From positions 619,471-683,470 of the forward strand of contig NZ_MBDL01000001.1 in NCBI RefSeq assembly GCF_001707755.1: a stretch of 64,000 nucleotides of DNA, in the 5' to 3' direction. Shown one piece after another: positions 53,056-61,120 of this stretch. Source of the stretch: Acinetobacter celticus (GTDB lineage: Bacteria > Pseudomonadota > Gammaproteobacteria > Pseudomonadales > Moraxellaceae). Every line of letters starts with the position of its first letter. Positions within the stretch are counted from its first letter, which is position 1. The translations under genes and the position numbers were made by a program. The notes beneath the pieces were generated by a model, which was not told the origin of the DNA, searched no databases, and saw only the letters and a program-made list of their open reading frames with translations.

Positions 53056-55902
53056 ATGAGCGATAAGCAAACTACTGAAAATGCTGTGGATTATAAAGCC
53101 ACGCTAAACCTCCCAGGTACTGAATTTGCCATGAAAGCAAATCTTGCAGTACGTGAAGCTAAATGGTTAGAAGAGTGGTATGCCGACAATATTTATCAGC
53201 AGATTCGTGCGTCGCGTATTGGCAAGAAAAAATATGTACTGCATGACGGCCCTCCGTATGCCAATGGTCAAATCCATTTGGGTCATGCGGTCAATAAAGT
53301 CTTAAAAGATATCATTATTAAAAGCCGTATTATGGATGGTTTTGATGCCCCATACGTGCCGGGTTGGGACTGTCACGGCTTGCCGATTGAACTCAAAGTC
53401 GAAGAAAAAATCGGTAAAGTGGGCGTTAAAGTAGATGCATCTACCTTCCGTAAAGCCTGCCGTGAGTATGCGTATACCCAAGTTGAACTACAGAAAAAAG
53501 ACTTTGTACGCATGGGCGTGTTTGGCGATTGGGACAATCCTTACCTGACCATGAACTTCCAACAAGAAGCCAACATTGTGCGTTCACTGGGTGAAATTGC
53601 CAAAGCGGGTCATATTGAGCCGGGTCTTAAACCAGTGAACTGGTGTTTAGATTGTGGTTCATCTTTGGCTGAAGCTGAAGTTGAATATGAAGATAAAAAA
53701 TCAGATGCCATCGATGTTGGTTTCAGCGTCGTAGACCTTGCTGATTTATCTGCTCGCCTTGGTATCACGGTTATCGATTCAACAGATATCGTGATTTGGA
53801 CAACCACACCTTGGACGCTACCAGCCAACCAAGCCGTTGCCCTACACGCTGATATTGACTACCAATTGGTGAAAGCCATTGCTGAAAATAAAGTGGCGCA
53901 AAATCTTATTCTTGCCAAAGATTTAGTTCAGTCTGCAACTGAACGCTATGGCTTCGAATCTTTTGAAGTCCTGGCCGATTTCACTGGTACAAAACTTGAA
54001 AATCTACAATTACAACACCCTTTAATTGGCGACCGTCAAGTGCCTGTTATTTTAGGCGAGCACGTGATTGCAACCAGTGGTACAGGTGCAGTCCATACCG
54101 CACCGGGCCATGGTGTAGACGATTATAAAGTTGGCTTATTGTACAACTTAAAAGTAGAAAACCCGGTTGGCGGAAACGGTGTGTATTTACCAACTTCTCC
54201 TATTTTTGCAGGCGAACACATCTATAAAGCCAACCCAAAAATTATTGCGACACTGACCGATTGCAATAAACTTTGGGCACATGTGGTGATTAAACATAGC
54301 TACCCACATTGCTGGCGTCATAAAACGCCAATTATTTTCCGTGCGACCCCACAGTGGTTTATTAGCATGGATGCAAAAGGCTTGCGTCAAAACGCACTCA
54401 ACGCGATTGAAAATGATATTAATTTTGTCCCTGATTGGGGTAAAAACCGTATTCAATCGATGATTGAAGGCCGTCCAGATTGGTGTATTTCACGTCAACG
54501 GACGTGGGGTGTGCCAATTCCGTTCTTCGTGCATAAAGACACCAACGAATTACATCCACGCACGCCTGAACTGATCGAAATGGTTGCAAAACTGATTGAG
54601 CAAGAAGGTATTGATGGGTGGTATAACCGTGATGCGTCTGAATTCATTGGTGCAGATGCAGAGCAATACAACGCCGTTCGTGACACCTTAGACGTTTGGT
54701 TCGATTCAGGTACAACGCATTTTGCTGTACTGCGTGAACGTGAAGAACTCACTGATCCTGCTGATTTGTACCTTGAAGGTTCAGACCAACATCGTGGTTG
54801 GTTCCAATCTTCATTGTTAACGTCTATTGCCATCAATAAGCGTGCACCATACAAAGGCTTATTGACGCATGGTTTCGTGGTCGATGAAAAAGGCCGTAAG
54901 ATGTCTAAATCGCTGGGTAATATCATTGCACCGCAAGACATCATTAAAGATATGGGCGCAGATGGTTTACGTTTCTGGATCGCCTCTGCCGACTACCGTT
55001 ATGAAATGACCGCAGGTAAAGAAATCTTTAGCCGTGCATCAGATGGTTACCGTCGTATTCGTAACACGCTTCGCTTCTTGCTTGCCAATTTAAATGGGTT
55101 CAAACCATCAACAGATGCATTGCCTGTCGATCAATTGATCGCACTGGATCAATACATTTTACAACGTGCAAGCGACGTTCAGAAAACCATCCAACAAGCC
55201 TATGAAGATATGAACTTCCATATCGTCACCAATGCTTTGACCAATTTCTGTATTAATGACTTAGGTGGTTTCTATTTAGACATCATCAAAGACCGTCAGT
55301 ACACCACCAAAGCGGATTCAGCAGCTCGTCACTCTGCGCAAACAGCGTTATACCACTTGGTGCAAGCGTTTGTTCGCTGGATGGCACCGATCTTGACCTT
55401 TACCGCGCAAGAAGCTTGGCCACTGATTCCGGAGCAATCTGAGAAGTACGTGTTCACCACTGAATGGTACGACATTCCTGTTGCTTCAACGGCCAATGTG
55501 GTATCTGAAGCGGAATGGCAAACCCTCATTTTGGTGAAATCTGCGGTGAATAAATTCATCGAAGCAGCCCGTACCGCAAAAACCGTTGGTTCAAACTTGT
55601 CAGCCAAGGTTGAGCTTTGGGCCAATGCAGAACTCAAAGCCGTATTAGACAACTTAGGGGATGAACTGCGTTTTGTTCTCATTACATCGCAAGTGATTGT
55701 GAATGCATTTGATGCAACTCAAGGTGAAGCATCTGATCTTGAAGGCTTAAATGTTAAAGTTTCAGCTGCAGATGGTGAAAAATGTGCACGTTGCTGGCAT
55801 GTCTTGCCTGACGTAAATACACATCATGAACATCCAGGTCTTTGTTCTCGTTGTATAATTAACCTTCCTACAGGTCAAGGCGAAGAGAGAAAATATGCCT
55901 AA
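53056..55902 (+). CDS. ileS: Isoleucyl-tRNA synthetase
   Basis: Charges tRNA-Ile and edits misactivated valine. It is 948 residues. The HIGH motif is in [20 protein letters not shown] (about 68-80). The editing domain begins [17 protein letters not shown] (about 250). The KMSKS loop is [17 protein letters not shown] (about 613). The C-terminal zinc-binding part has CARCWH...LCSRCIINL. All catalytic elements are present. The last eight bases overlap lspA, so translation is coupled. The neighbouring genes are the usual ribF and lspA. Confidence 0.97.
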   Translation: MSDKQTTENAVDYKATLNLPGTEFAMKANLAVREAKWLEEWYADNIYQQIRASRIGKKKYVLHDGPPYANGQIHLGHAVNKVLKDIIIKSRIMDGFDAPYVPGWDCHGLPIELKVEEKIGKVGVKVDASTFRKACREYAYTQVELQKKDFVRMGVFGDWDNPYLTMNFQQEANIVRSLGEIAKAGHIEPGLKPVNWCLDCGSSLAEAEVEYEDKKSDAIDVGFSVVDLADLSARLGITVIDSTDIVIWTTTPWTLPANQAVALHADIDYQLVKAIAENKVAQNLILAKDLVQSATERYGFESFEVLADFTGTKLENLQLQHPLIGDRQVPVILGEHVIATSGTGAVHTAPGHGVDDYKVGLLYNLKVENPVGGNGVYLPTSPIFAGEHIYKANPKIIATLTDCNKLWAHVVIKHSYPHCWRHKTPIIFRATPQWFISMDAKGLRQNALNAIENDINFVPDWGKNRIQSMIEGRPDWCISRQRTWGVPIPFFVHKDTNELHPRTPELIEMVAKLIEQEGIDGWYNRDASEFIGADAEQYNAVRDTLDVWFDSGTTHFAVLREREELTDPADLYLEGSDQHRGWFQSSLLTSIAINKRAPYKGLLTHGFVVDEKGRKMSKSLGNIIAPQDIIKDMGADGLRFWIASADYRYEMTAGKEIFSRASDGYRRIRNTLRFLLANLNGFKPSTDALPVDQLIALDQYILQRASDVQKTIQQAYEDMNFHIVTNALTNFCINDLGGFYLDIIKDRQYTTKADSAARHSAQTALYHLVQAFVRWMAPILTFTAQEAWPLIPEQSEKYVFTTEWYDIPVASTANVVSEAEWQTLILVKSAVNKFIEAARTAKTVGSNLSAKVELWANAELKAVLDNLGDELRFVLITSQVIVNAFDATQGEASDLEGLNVKVSAADGEKCARCWHVLPDVNTHHEHPGLCSRCIINLPTGQGEERKYA

Positions 55903-56437
55903 TCCGCAAAATAAAAAGGGCTTATTCCAATTCTACCCACACAATTTAGTGTGGGTGGGGTTATCCATTGTTGCGATTATTTTGGATCAATGGACCAAAT
56001 CTATTGCCAGCACTCATCTGAATTATGCAGATCCAGTGCCGGTACTGCCCTTTTTAAATTGGACACTGTTGCATAACTATGGCGCAGCCTTCAGCTTTTT
56101 GTCCGATGCCGGTGGATGGCAACGTTATTTCTTTACCTCATTGGCAGGTTTAGTGTCTGTTATTTTTGTATTTTGGCTGATGCGTATGCCAAAAACTGTG
56201 AAAATTTTACCTATCGCAATTGCCCTGATTTTAGGCGGTGCGATTGGCAATTTAATCGACCGTGTCTCTTTAGGTTATGTGGTCGATTTTATTCACCTGT
56301 ATTACAACAACAGCCACTTTCCTGCATTTAATATTGCAGACAGTGCCATTACCCTAGGCACAATCTTATTGTTAATTGATACCTTCTTTTTAGAAAAGCA
56401 GCGTATCCAGCGTGCGGAAGCGCAAAAAAATGACTGA
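55895..56437 (+). CDS. lspA: Lipoprotein signal peptidase
   Basis: Aspartyl protease in the inner membrane that cleaves prolipoproteins after lipidation. It is 180 residues with four membrane helices. The family motifs are NYGAAFSFL and, for the two catalytic Asp residues, [19 protein letters not shown] and [11 protein letters not shown]. The start overlaps ileS and the end overlaps fkpB by eight bases, so the three genes are tightly coupled. The substrates include the lipoproteins in this window. Confidence 0.97.
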   Translation: MPNPQNKKGLFQFYPHNLVWVGLSIVAIILDQWTKSIASTHLNYADPVPVLPFLNWTLLHNYGAAFSFLSDAGGWQRYFFTSLAGLVSVIFVFWLMRMPKTVKILPIAIALILGGAIGNLIDRVSLGYVVDFIHLYYNNSHFPAFNIADSAITLGTILLLIDTFFLEKQRIQRAEAQKND

Positions 56438-56912
56438 TTTTATTAATCCAAATGAAGAAACCCGTATTGAAGATGGCGCAAAAGTAGACTTACACTTTTC
56501 TGTTGCCATTGAAAATGGTGTCGAAATTGACAACACCCGTAGCCGTGAGCAACCTGTCAGTTTGGTAATGGGTGATGGTAGTTTGTTGCCTGGTTTTGAA
56601 AAAGCCTTATTTGGCCTACGCGCTGGCGACCGTCGTACTGTTAGCCTACCGCCAGAAGATGCTTTTGGCCCGTGGAATATCGAAAATGTACAAAAATTTG
56701 ATACGATCAAATTTGATCCTGCACCTGTTGTGGGTCATATGATTGAATTTGAAGATAAAGCCAAACAAAGCTTATTTGGTGTGATTAAAACGATCGGTGA
56801 AGACATTACCGAAGTCGATTTTAATCATCCGCTTGCAGGTAAGAACATTACCTTTGAAGTGGAAATCTTTAAAGTCACTCCTGCCGGTCAACAAGGCATT
56901 AAAATCATATAA
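56430..56912 (+). CDS. fkpB: FKBP-type peptidyl-prolyl isomerase (SlpA-like)
   Basis: A 160-residue cytoplasmic FKBP. DLHFSVAIENGVEIDNTRSREQPVSLVMGDGSLLPGFEKALFGLRAGDRRTVSLPPEDAFGPWNIENVQ matches the SlpA/FkpB subgroup (with the inserted IF domain after GLRAGD), and DFNHPLAGKNITFEVEIFKV is the usual C-terminus. It folds proline-containing peptides and acts as a chaperone. The ATG inside the end of lspA was chosen because it gives the standard N-terminus and has GGAAG upstream; a GTG six codons earlier is unlikely. ispH, its usual follower in E. coli, is not here; a terminator follows. Confidence 0.92.
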   Translation: MTDFINPNEETRIEDGAKVDLHFSVAIENGVEIDNTRSREQPVSLVMGDGSLLPGFEKALFGLRAGDRRTVSLPPEDAFGPWNIENVQKFDTIKFDPAPVVGHMIEFEDKAKQSLFGVIKTIGEDITEVDFNHPLAGKNITFEVEIFKVTPAGQQGIKII

Positions 56913-56925
56913 CTGCATGATATAT

Positions 56926-56950
56926 AAAAAGCTCCTACGGGAGCTTTTTT
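56926..56950 (+). terminator. Terminator of the ribF-ileS-lspA-fkpB group
   Basis: AAAAAGCTCC / GGAGCTTTTT stem followed by T. Confidence 0.88.
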
Positions 56951-57048
56951 ATTGAGTCAGTCAAAATAATAGATACAAATTGATTATATTCAGCTATTTA
57001 ATTTCAGATTAACGTAGTCATGAACTTTAATAAAAATCAGGTCAATTC

Positions 57049-57588
57049 ATGAAAATTCAAATTATTGTCGGTAGTGTCCGTGAAGGTCGTATCGCCATCA
57101 AAGTAGCAAATTGGATTCATCAAGCCATTCAAAATTATGGCTATTCGACTATTGAAACTGAAATTGTAGATCTAAAAACATGGGATTTACCTTTTTTTGC
57201 AGGTGCCCATCCACCAGCAACAGGTATTTATGATCAGCCGAAACAACAGCTATGGGCTGATCAAATTGTACAAGCCGATGCGATTATTTTTATTAGTCCT
57301 GAATACAATCATGGTTATAGTCCTGCACTAAAAAATGCACTGGACTATATTGGCCAAGAGTGGCGAGGTAAACCCGCAGCCTATGTCAGTTATGGTTCAA
57401 CCAATGGTTCACGCTCTATTGACCAAATTCGTCAAGTGGCCACGCAACTTGGCCTTATAGATAGCAATGCAGTCCTTGAGATTCGGGATATTTTTTCACG
57501 AAATTCAGGCACGCAATTTGAAGCCAATCCTTTTGATGAAAAGGGTTTAAAGGCGATTGTTGATAAACTCATTCAGTACACACCATAA
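57049..57588 (+). CDS. NADPH-dependent FMN reductase
   Basis: A 179-residue flavodoxin-fold reductase. IIVGSVREGRIAIKVANWIHQ binds the FMN phosphate. SPEYNHGYSPALKNALDYIGQEW is the conserved flavin-contact motif of the FMN_red family, followed by KPAAYVSYGSTNGSRSIDQIRQVATQLG. It supplies reduced flavin or reduces quinones; the acceptor cannot be told. The coding end lies only three bases before the GacA-like site of the first small RNA, so the RNA promoter is tucked directly against this gene. Confidence 0.9.
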   Translation: MKIQIIVGSVREGRIAIKVANWIHQAIQNYGYSTIETEIVDLKTWDLPFFAGAHPPATGIYDQPKQQLWADQIVQADAIIFISPEYNHGYSPALKNALDYIGQEWRGKPAAYVSYGSTNGSRSIDQIRQVATQLGLIDSNAVLEIRDIFSRNSGTQFEANPFDEKGLKAIVDKLIQYTP

Positions 57589-57590
57589 AA

Positions 57591-57608
57591 TGTAATCCAT
57601 GGCTTACA
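57591..57608 (+). promoter_or_regulatory. GacA-type upstream activating sequence of sRNA copy A
   Basis: TGTAAT-CCATGG-CTTACA matches 11 of 12 fixed bases of the GacA site TGTAAG-N6-CTTACA known from Pseudomonas rsm RNA promoters. It is centred about 65 bases before the predicted RNA start. Copy B has the same arrangement. Confidence 0.7.
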
Positions 57609-57629
57609 AGCAATGGAGGAAATTTCCTC

Positions 57630-57658
57630 TTTTCACTTGATGTAATTGACCTTACTAT
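57630..57658 (+). promoter_or_regulatory. Promoter of sRNA copy A
   Basis: TTTTCA, a 17-base spacer and TACTAT, giving a start near 57665. A 14-base palindrome GAGGAAATTTCCTC (57616-57629) sits just upstream of the -35 box. Confidence 0.55.
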
Positions 57659-57664
57659 TAGACC

Positions 57665-57800
57665 TATAGAGACAGGAAGTCTCAAAAGCCTAAAACAATA
57701 ATCATAAGAGCAACAGACGCTGGATGCGTACGGTATGACAGGAGTTGTACTGCTAGAATGAATATGAAAAGGCCCTGACAGGACGTCAGGGCCTTTTTCT
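57665..57800 (+). ncRNA. Candidate CsrA/RsmA-titrating small RNA, copy A
   Basis: A roughly 135-nt RNA, not protein coding. Four GGA motifs: hairpin GAGAC-AGGAA-GTCTC (57669-57683), small hairpin ACGC-TGGAT-GCGT (57717-57729), hairpin GTATGAC-AGGA-GTTGTAC (57733-57750), and the terminator hairpin AAAGGCCCTGAC-AGGAC-GTCAGGGCCTTT (57768-57796), followed by T. GGA in loops, mostly as AGGA, is the CsrA/RsmA binding design. The linker ACAATAA...ATAA and GACAGGAGTT are shared with copy B 2.2 kb away. A GacA-like site lies upstream. Inferred role: sequesters the translational repressor CsrA when the Gac system is active. Confidence 0.72.
57768..57798 (+). terminator. Terminator of sRNA copy A, with a GGA loop
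   Basis: Perfect 12-bp stem with loop AGGAC, followed by a T-run. It probably also stops transcription from the tautomerase remnant on the other strand. Confidence 0.88.
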
Positions 57801-57804
57801 TATC

Positions 57805-58209
57805 CTAAAAATTGACCTTAAAAGCCAAATTAATATCACACGCAGCTTGCCCTCCACGTATGCCCCAATTATTCAAAGAGCTTTCTCTTAAAATAATTTT
57901 GATATGATCTGAAGGAATTGAAAAATGATGTAATTTTTCAATAATCAGTCGATATAAATAACGTTTGGTATCTAATGACCGTCCAGTAAAACAATCAATA
58001 CGGATGACCGTAAAGAGTTCAGGTTTTAATAAATTAGGGGGCACAAAAAACCGATGTGGTTCATGAACCACTAAACAAACATCACGGTCTGTTTCAGAGA
58101 GTTGAAACACTTCTTTTTATTTAAGGCATTAATTATGCACAGCATTGATCATCCCTATTTCAATGGCCTCTGGATACTGTCGTCGTATATCAATTTATAC
58201 ATTGGGCAT
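57805..58209 (-). pseudogene. Decayed tautomerase (4-oxalocrotonate-tautomerase-like family)
   Basis: Read in one frame from the upstream ATG: MPNV, stop, IDIRRQYPEAIEIGMINAVHN, stop, CLK, stop, KEVFQLSETDRDVCLVVHEP and onward to the natural end DINLAFKVNF. That is a single tautomerase-type sequence, starting MP (the catalytic Pro-1 of the family), with three in-frame TAA codons. The later half (RIDCFTGRSLDTKRYLYRLIIEKLHHFSIPSDHIKIILRE) is well preserved, as if decay were recent. A 101-residue open frame starting at an internal GTG remains, but it lacks Pro-1 and cannot be an active tautomerase of the usual kind. Confidence 0.8.
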
Positions 58210-58248
58210 TTTAGAGTGACCTGATTGGATTATTATTTTAAAGATAAA

Positions 58249-58286
58249 CAGAGGCTTATCTCTATCTCATCAGATATAAGCCTCTG
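58249..58286 (-). terminator. Terminator of the M20 peptidase gene
   Basis: CAGAGGCTTAT / ATAAGCCTCTG perfect 11-bp stem, followed on the minus strand by TTTATCTTT. Confidence 0.75.
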
Positions 58287-58301
58287 TAAATTATCTACCT
58301 A

Positions 58302-59591
58302 TTACTGACTAGATGCATCCATAATCAGACGTGTTGCCAAATATAAACGTGGCACAATGCTCTCCATTAAAATATATTCTGCATTGTTTGAATGTGCTCC
58401 ATCACCTGACAAGCCCATTCCTTCAAGGACAGCCGCTTTCGATTTCGCTCCAGCAAATGCAGCATCTGTGCCTCCACCAGTAGCCGTCGTTAGAATATTC
58501 ATTGGTAAATCTAACTCATTTTTATAAATGGACTGTGCTTTTTCAGCCAGCTTCTTGGCTTTTTCATTGGCGGCTAAAGGCGGTCTGCGAACTTCAAACT
58601 TCACATCAACCTGACTGTCTGCCAATTTTTTATTTTTGACTTTCTCTTGTAAGGTTTTCTCAATTTTATCAAAATCTTCAACGCGTAAAGCACGTACATC
58701 CGCTTGGGCTGAAGCGACATCTGGAATCACATTACGGGTTTTACCCGCAGTCGCCACAGTCCAATTTAACTTTAACCCTGTTTTAGCATTAGATAAATTT
58801 TGCATCTGAGCAATTTGATGAGATAGCTCAGTCAGTGCATTGACTCCTTCTTCAGGCTTCACCCCTGCATGAGAGGATTTCCCTTTTATCTCCAGATACG
58901 CAGCTCCAATCCCACTGGTCGCTAAACGTAAACTGCCATCCTTACCACCGCCTTCAAAAGATAAAACAATATCTTGGTCTTGAGCAGTTTCGGTAATCAG
59001 CTGACGTGAACCCGGTGAACTAATTTCTTCATCTGAATTCACTAATACAGTAATAGTACCGTAATCTTGATAATTTAATTTTTTCAAAGCCTCTAATATA
59101 TGAATGATGGCCGCAACGCCTTGCTTGTCATCCAAGATTCCTAAACCATAAACTTTGTTTCCATCAATACGAAACGGCTGATCTTTTAACATGCCCTTTG
59201 GATAGACAGTATCCAAATGCGCAATCAACATGATTTTGCTTTTTCCTTTGCCCTTCAACACTCCTTTAACCATCGGGCCAGTGTGCTCAGGTGTATCATC
59301 TAATTTAAAGCGATTGTTCGGCTGAATGATTAAAACCTCTGCACCAGTGCTTTTTAAACGCTCTGCAACTGCTTTGGCAATTTGATTTACCCCTTCAATA
59401 TCTTTACTTCCAGACTCAATATTGACCAGTGTTTCTAATGTCTCTAAATAACTTTGCTTCTGAGTTTCGACAGTTTTTTTAATCTCCTGTGGCGAACTTG
59501 CCCAGCTTGTCATCGTACTCAAAGCCAGAGCCACCCCTAAAGTGAGGCTGAATGGACGAAAGTGCTGATTACTATTAACCGTTTTTGACAT
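58302..59591 (-). CDS. M20 metallopeptidase, carboxypeptidase G2-like (glutamate carboxypeptidase)
   Basis: A 429-residue exported enzyme. The signal peptide ends around residue 30 (STMTSWAS). The two-zinc catalytic domain has LIAHLDTVYPKGM (His and Asp), GILDDKQGVAAIIH (bridging Asp), LVNSDEEISSPGSR (catalytic and binding Glu), FEGGGKDGSLR and near the end HSNNAEYI (His). The dimerisation domain contains IKGKSSHAGVKPEEGVNAL. This pattern is carboxypeptidase G2-like, which removes C-terminal glutamate from folates and peptides; the true substrate is not known. A clear terminator follows. It lies between the two small RNA genes. Confidence 0.88.
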   Translation of the reverse strand: MSKTVNSNQHFRPFSLTLGVALALSTMTSWASSPQEIKKTVETQKQSYLETLETLVNIESGSKDIEGVNQIAKAVAERLKSTGAEVLIIQPNNRFKLDDTPEHTGPMVKGVLKGKGKSKIMLIAHLDTVYPKGMLKDQPFRIDGNKVYGLGILDDKQGVAAIIHILEALKKLNYQDYGTITVLVNSDEEISSPGSRQLITETAQDQDIVLSFEGGGKDGSLRLATSGIGAAYLEIKGKSSHAGVKPEEGVNALTELSHQIAQMQNLSNAKTGLKLNWTVATAGKTRNVIPDVASAQADVRALRVEDFDKIEKTLQEKVKNKKLADSQVDVKFEVRRPPLAANEKAKKLAEKAQSIYKNELDLPMNILTTATGGGTDAAFAGAKSKAAVLEGMGLSGDGAHSNNAEYILMESIVPRLYLATRLIMDASSQ

Positions 59592-59760
59592 GAGTTTCTG
59601 TTCCTATCATTTTTTATAATGAAATTTTAATGCCTGATAAATTAATATACTATTCAACTAATGTATGGCAAAAATATGTATTCAACACTTTCATTTTTGA
59701 CTAACTAAAGCAATACAAAATGATGCTCTACTCTCGCACCCAAACCCTCAAATAGTATTT

Positions 59761-59778
59761 TGTCCGTTTTGGCTTACA
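59761..59778 (+). promoter_or_regulatory. GacA-type upstream activating sequence of sRNA copy B
   Basis: TGTCCG-TTTTGG-CTTACA matches 10 of 12 fixed bases of TGTAAG-N6-CTTACA. Its distance to the -10 box (62 bases from first base to first base) is identical to that in copy A. Confidence 0.65.
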
Positions 59779-59799
59779 TCAGATGTAGAAATAGCACTC

Positions 59800-59828
59800 T
59801 ATTCAATCTTTTCATTTCCTTTTATAGT
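59800..59828 (+). promoter_or_regulatory. Promoter of sRNA copy B
   Basis: TATTCA, a 17-base spacer and TATAGT, with a start near 59835. The -35 and -10 boxes are at the same offsets from the GacA-like site as in copy A. Confidence 0.55.
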
Positions 59829-59834
59829 TCAGTT

Positions 59835-59961
59835 ATACAAGACAGGATGTCTTAAGAGAATAACAATAAATAAATTGCAGTAGGATGCTGACAGGTACGA
59901 CAGGAGTTATACCTAAATACGAAATATCGAGAAGCCCTATCAGGATGATGGGGCTTTTTCG
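59835..59961 (+). ncRNA. Candidate CsrA/RsmA-titrating small RNA, copy B
   Basis: A roughly 125-nt homologue of copy A. GGA motifs: hairpin AAGAC-AGGAT-GTCTT (59839-59853), whose ACAGGATGT core equals most of the CsrA consensus RUACARGGAUGU; a weaker hairpin CAG-TAGGATG-CTG (59878-59890); hairpin GGTACGAC-AGGA-GTTATACC (59894-59913, one mismatch); and the terminator AAGCCCTATC-AGGAT-GATGGGGCTT (59932-59956, one wobble pair) followed by T. The order, spacing and linkers match copy A, while stem bases differ in a compensating way, which supports selection on structure. It is transcribed away from the M20 peptidase gene. Confidence 0.72.
59932..59959 (+). terminator. Terminator of sRNA copy B, with a GGA loop
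   Basis: Ten-base stem with loop AGGAT and five T after it. Confidence 0.85.
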
Positions 59962-60188
59962 TATCTGGCACTTTATTCAGTGCTTTTTTCCGCCTTATTC
60001 TAAAAGTGAGCTAAAAACTATCTCATGCTGTTGATTTGTAAATGAGTAAATCCTGTTCATCCTTAAAATAAATGATTTAAAACTTTCAATATCGACAAAT
60101 TTTCTTACAGTTTTATGCCAAATCACGACATACAAGTAAAAAGCGGCTTGATAAGGTAAATCAATGCTTAGACAAAAAGGATCAACAC

Positions 60189-60737
60189 ATGACTCCGAAA
60201 GCCTTAGTCATTACTTCAAATGTGGGTGTAGAGCAGGATGAGTTACTCAAACCTTTAGCATTTTTACGCTCGAAAGGCATTGAATGTATTCATGCTGCAC
60301 TTGAACAAAAGCCCGTGCAAACCGTGAGACATGATAAAGACCCTGCTCAAAGTTATGATCCAGATGCACTACTGGGCAAAGTAGATGTGAATGATTATGA
60401 TATTTTGATCATTCCTGGGGGTACGGTTAATGCTGGTACGTTACGAATGAATAAAGACGCACAGAAATTGGTACAACAGTTTTCAGATGCTAAAAAGCCC
60501 ATTGCGGCCATTTGTCATGGGCCGTGGTTACTGATTAATGCCAATCGGATTCAAAATAAACATCTGACCTCTTATCCAAGTATTCAATTAGATTTAGAAA
60601 ATGCAGGTGGGAAATGGGTCAATGCAGATGTACATCATTGTAATACAGACGGATGGATGCTCATTACATCGCGTAGTCCTGAAGATATTCCAGTATTTAA
60701 TAACGCAATTTTACAAGAATTAGAAACCCACAATTAA
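60189..60737 (+). CDS. DJ-1/PfpI-family protein
   Basis: A 182-residue class-I glutamine-amidotransferase-like protein. LIIPGGTVNAGTLRMNKDAQKLVQQF supplies the nucleotide-like loop, and KKPIAAICHGPWLLINA carries the nucleophilic Cys followed by His (AICHGPW, the DJ-1/PfpI active site). DGWMLITSRSPEDIPVFNNAIL near the end matches PfpI/YhbO-type proteins. These are described as stress proteins, proteases or deglycases. The exact activity is not predictable. It has a ribosome site AAAGGA before ATG and stands alone. Confidence 0.9.
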   Translation: MTPKALVITSNVGVEQDELLKPLAFLRSKGIECIHAALEQKPVQTVRHDKDPAQSYDPDALLGKVDVNDYDILIIPGGTVNAGTLRMNKDAQKLVQQFSDAKKPIAAICHGPWLLINANRIQNKHLTSYPSIQLDLENAGGKWVNADVHHCNTDGWMLITSRSPEDIPVFNNAILQELETHN

Positions 60738-60797
60738 ATGATTAAAGCTCATTTTCAGCACTTTAATCATTTAGAAAAGTCATTTTTTGATTGCCTA

Positions 60798-61109
60798 TTA
60801 AAGGCTTTTTAGAAAAGTTGCTATCTGGTGTTGTTCTGCCATTTCTGCCAGTTCTAAAGCCGTATGTGGCGCTTTGTGTTGTACATCTGCACCTTTGCTC
60901 ACAAGAAGTTGAACAACCTCTAAATAGCCATTTTCTGCTGCTGCTTGAAGAGCGCTATAGCCTTCATCGTCAGTTTGGTTGACATCTACGCCATTGGCTA
61001 ATGCTTTTTCAACTTCAACGACTTCGCCCAGCGATGCCCAGTACACAAGTTCAGGAAGATGGAGTTCGTTATCATCTTCAGGGATTGGGGAGAATGAGTT
61101 GAGTTTCAT
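60798..61109 (-). CDS. Short ankyrin-repeat protein
   Basis: A 103-residue protein with three ankyrin units: VYWASLGEVVEVEKALANGVDVNQTDDEGYSALQAAAENGYLEVVQLLVSKGADVQHKAPHTALELAEMAEQHQIATFL. The consensus residues (TxLH-like ALQAAAENG, LLVSKGADV) are clear. It is likely a protein-interaction module, with no partner evident. It follows the broken HEPN-like gene on the same strand with about 11 bases between, so the two may once have been an operon. Confidence 0.85.
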   Translation of the reverse strand: MKLNSFSPIPEDDNELHLPELVYWASLGEVVEVEKALANGVDVNQTDDEGYSALQAAAENGYLEVVQLLVSKGADVQHKAPHTALELAEMAEQHQIATFLKSL

Positions 61110-61120
61110 AATTATTACCT

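Noticed and set aside
57805..58110. Intact 101-residue tautomerase starting at GTG
   Set aside because: The same frame continues upstream through three TAA codons to MPNV with family-like sequence, so it is a remnant rather than a complete gene.
57805..58209. Stop-codon recoding of the tautomerase
   Set aside because: Three TAA codons with no recoding signal are better explained as decay.
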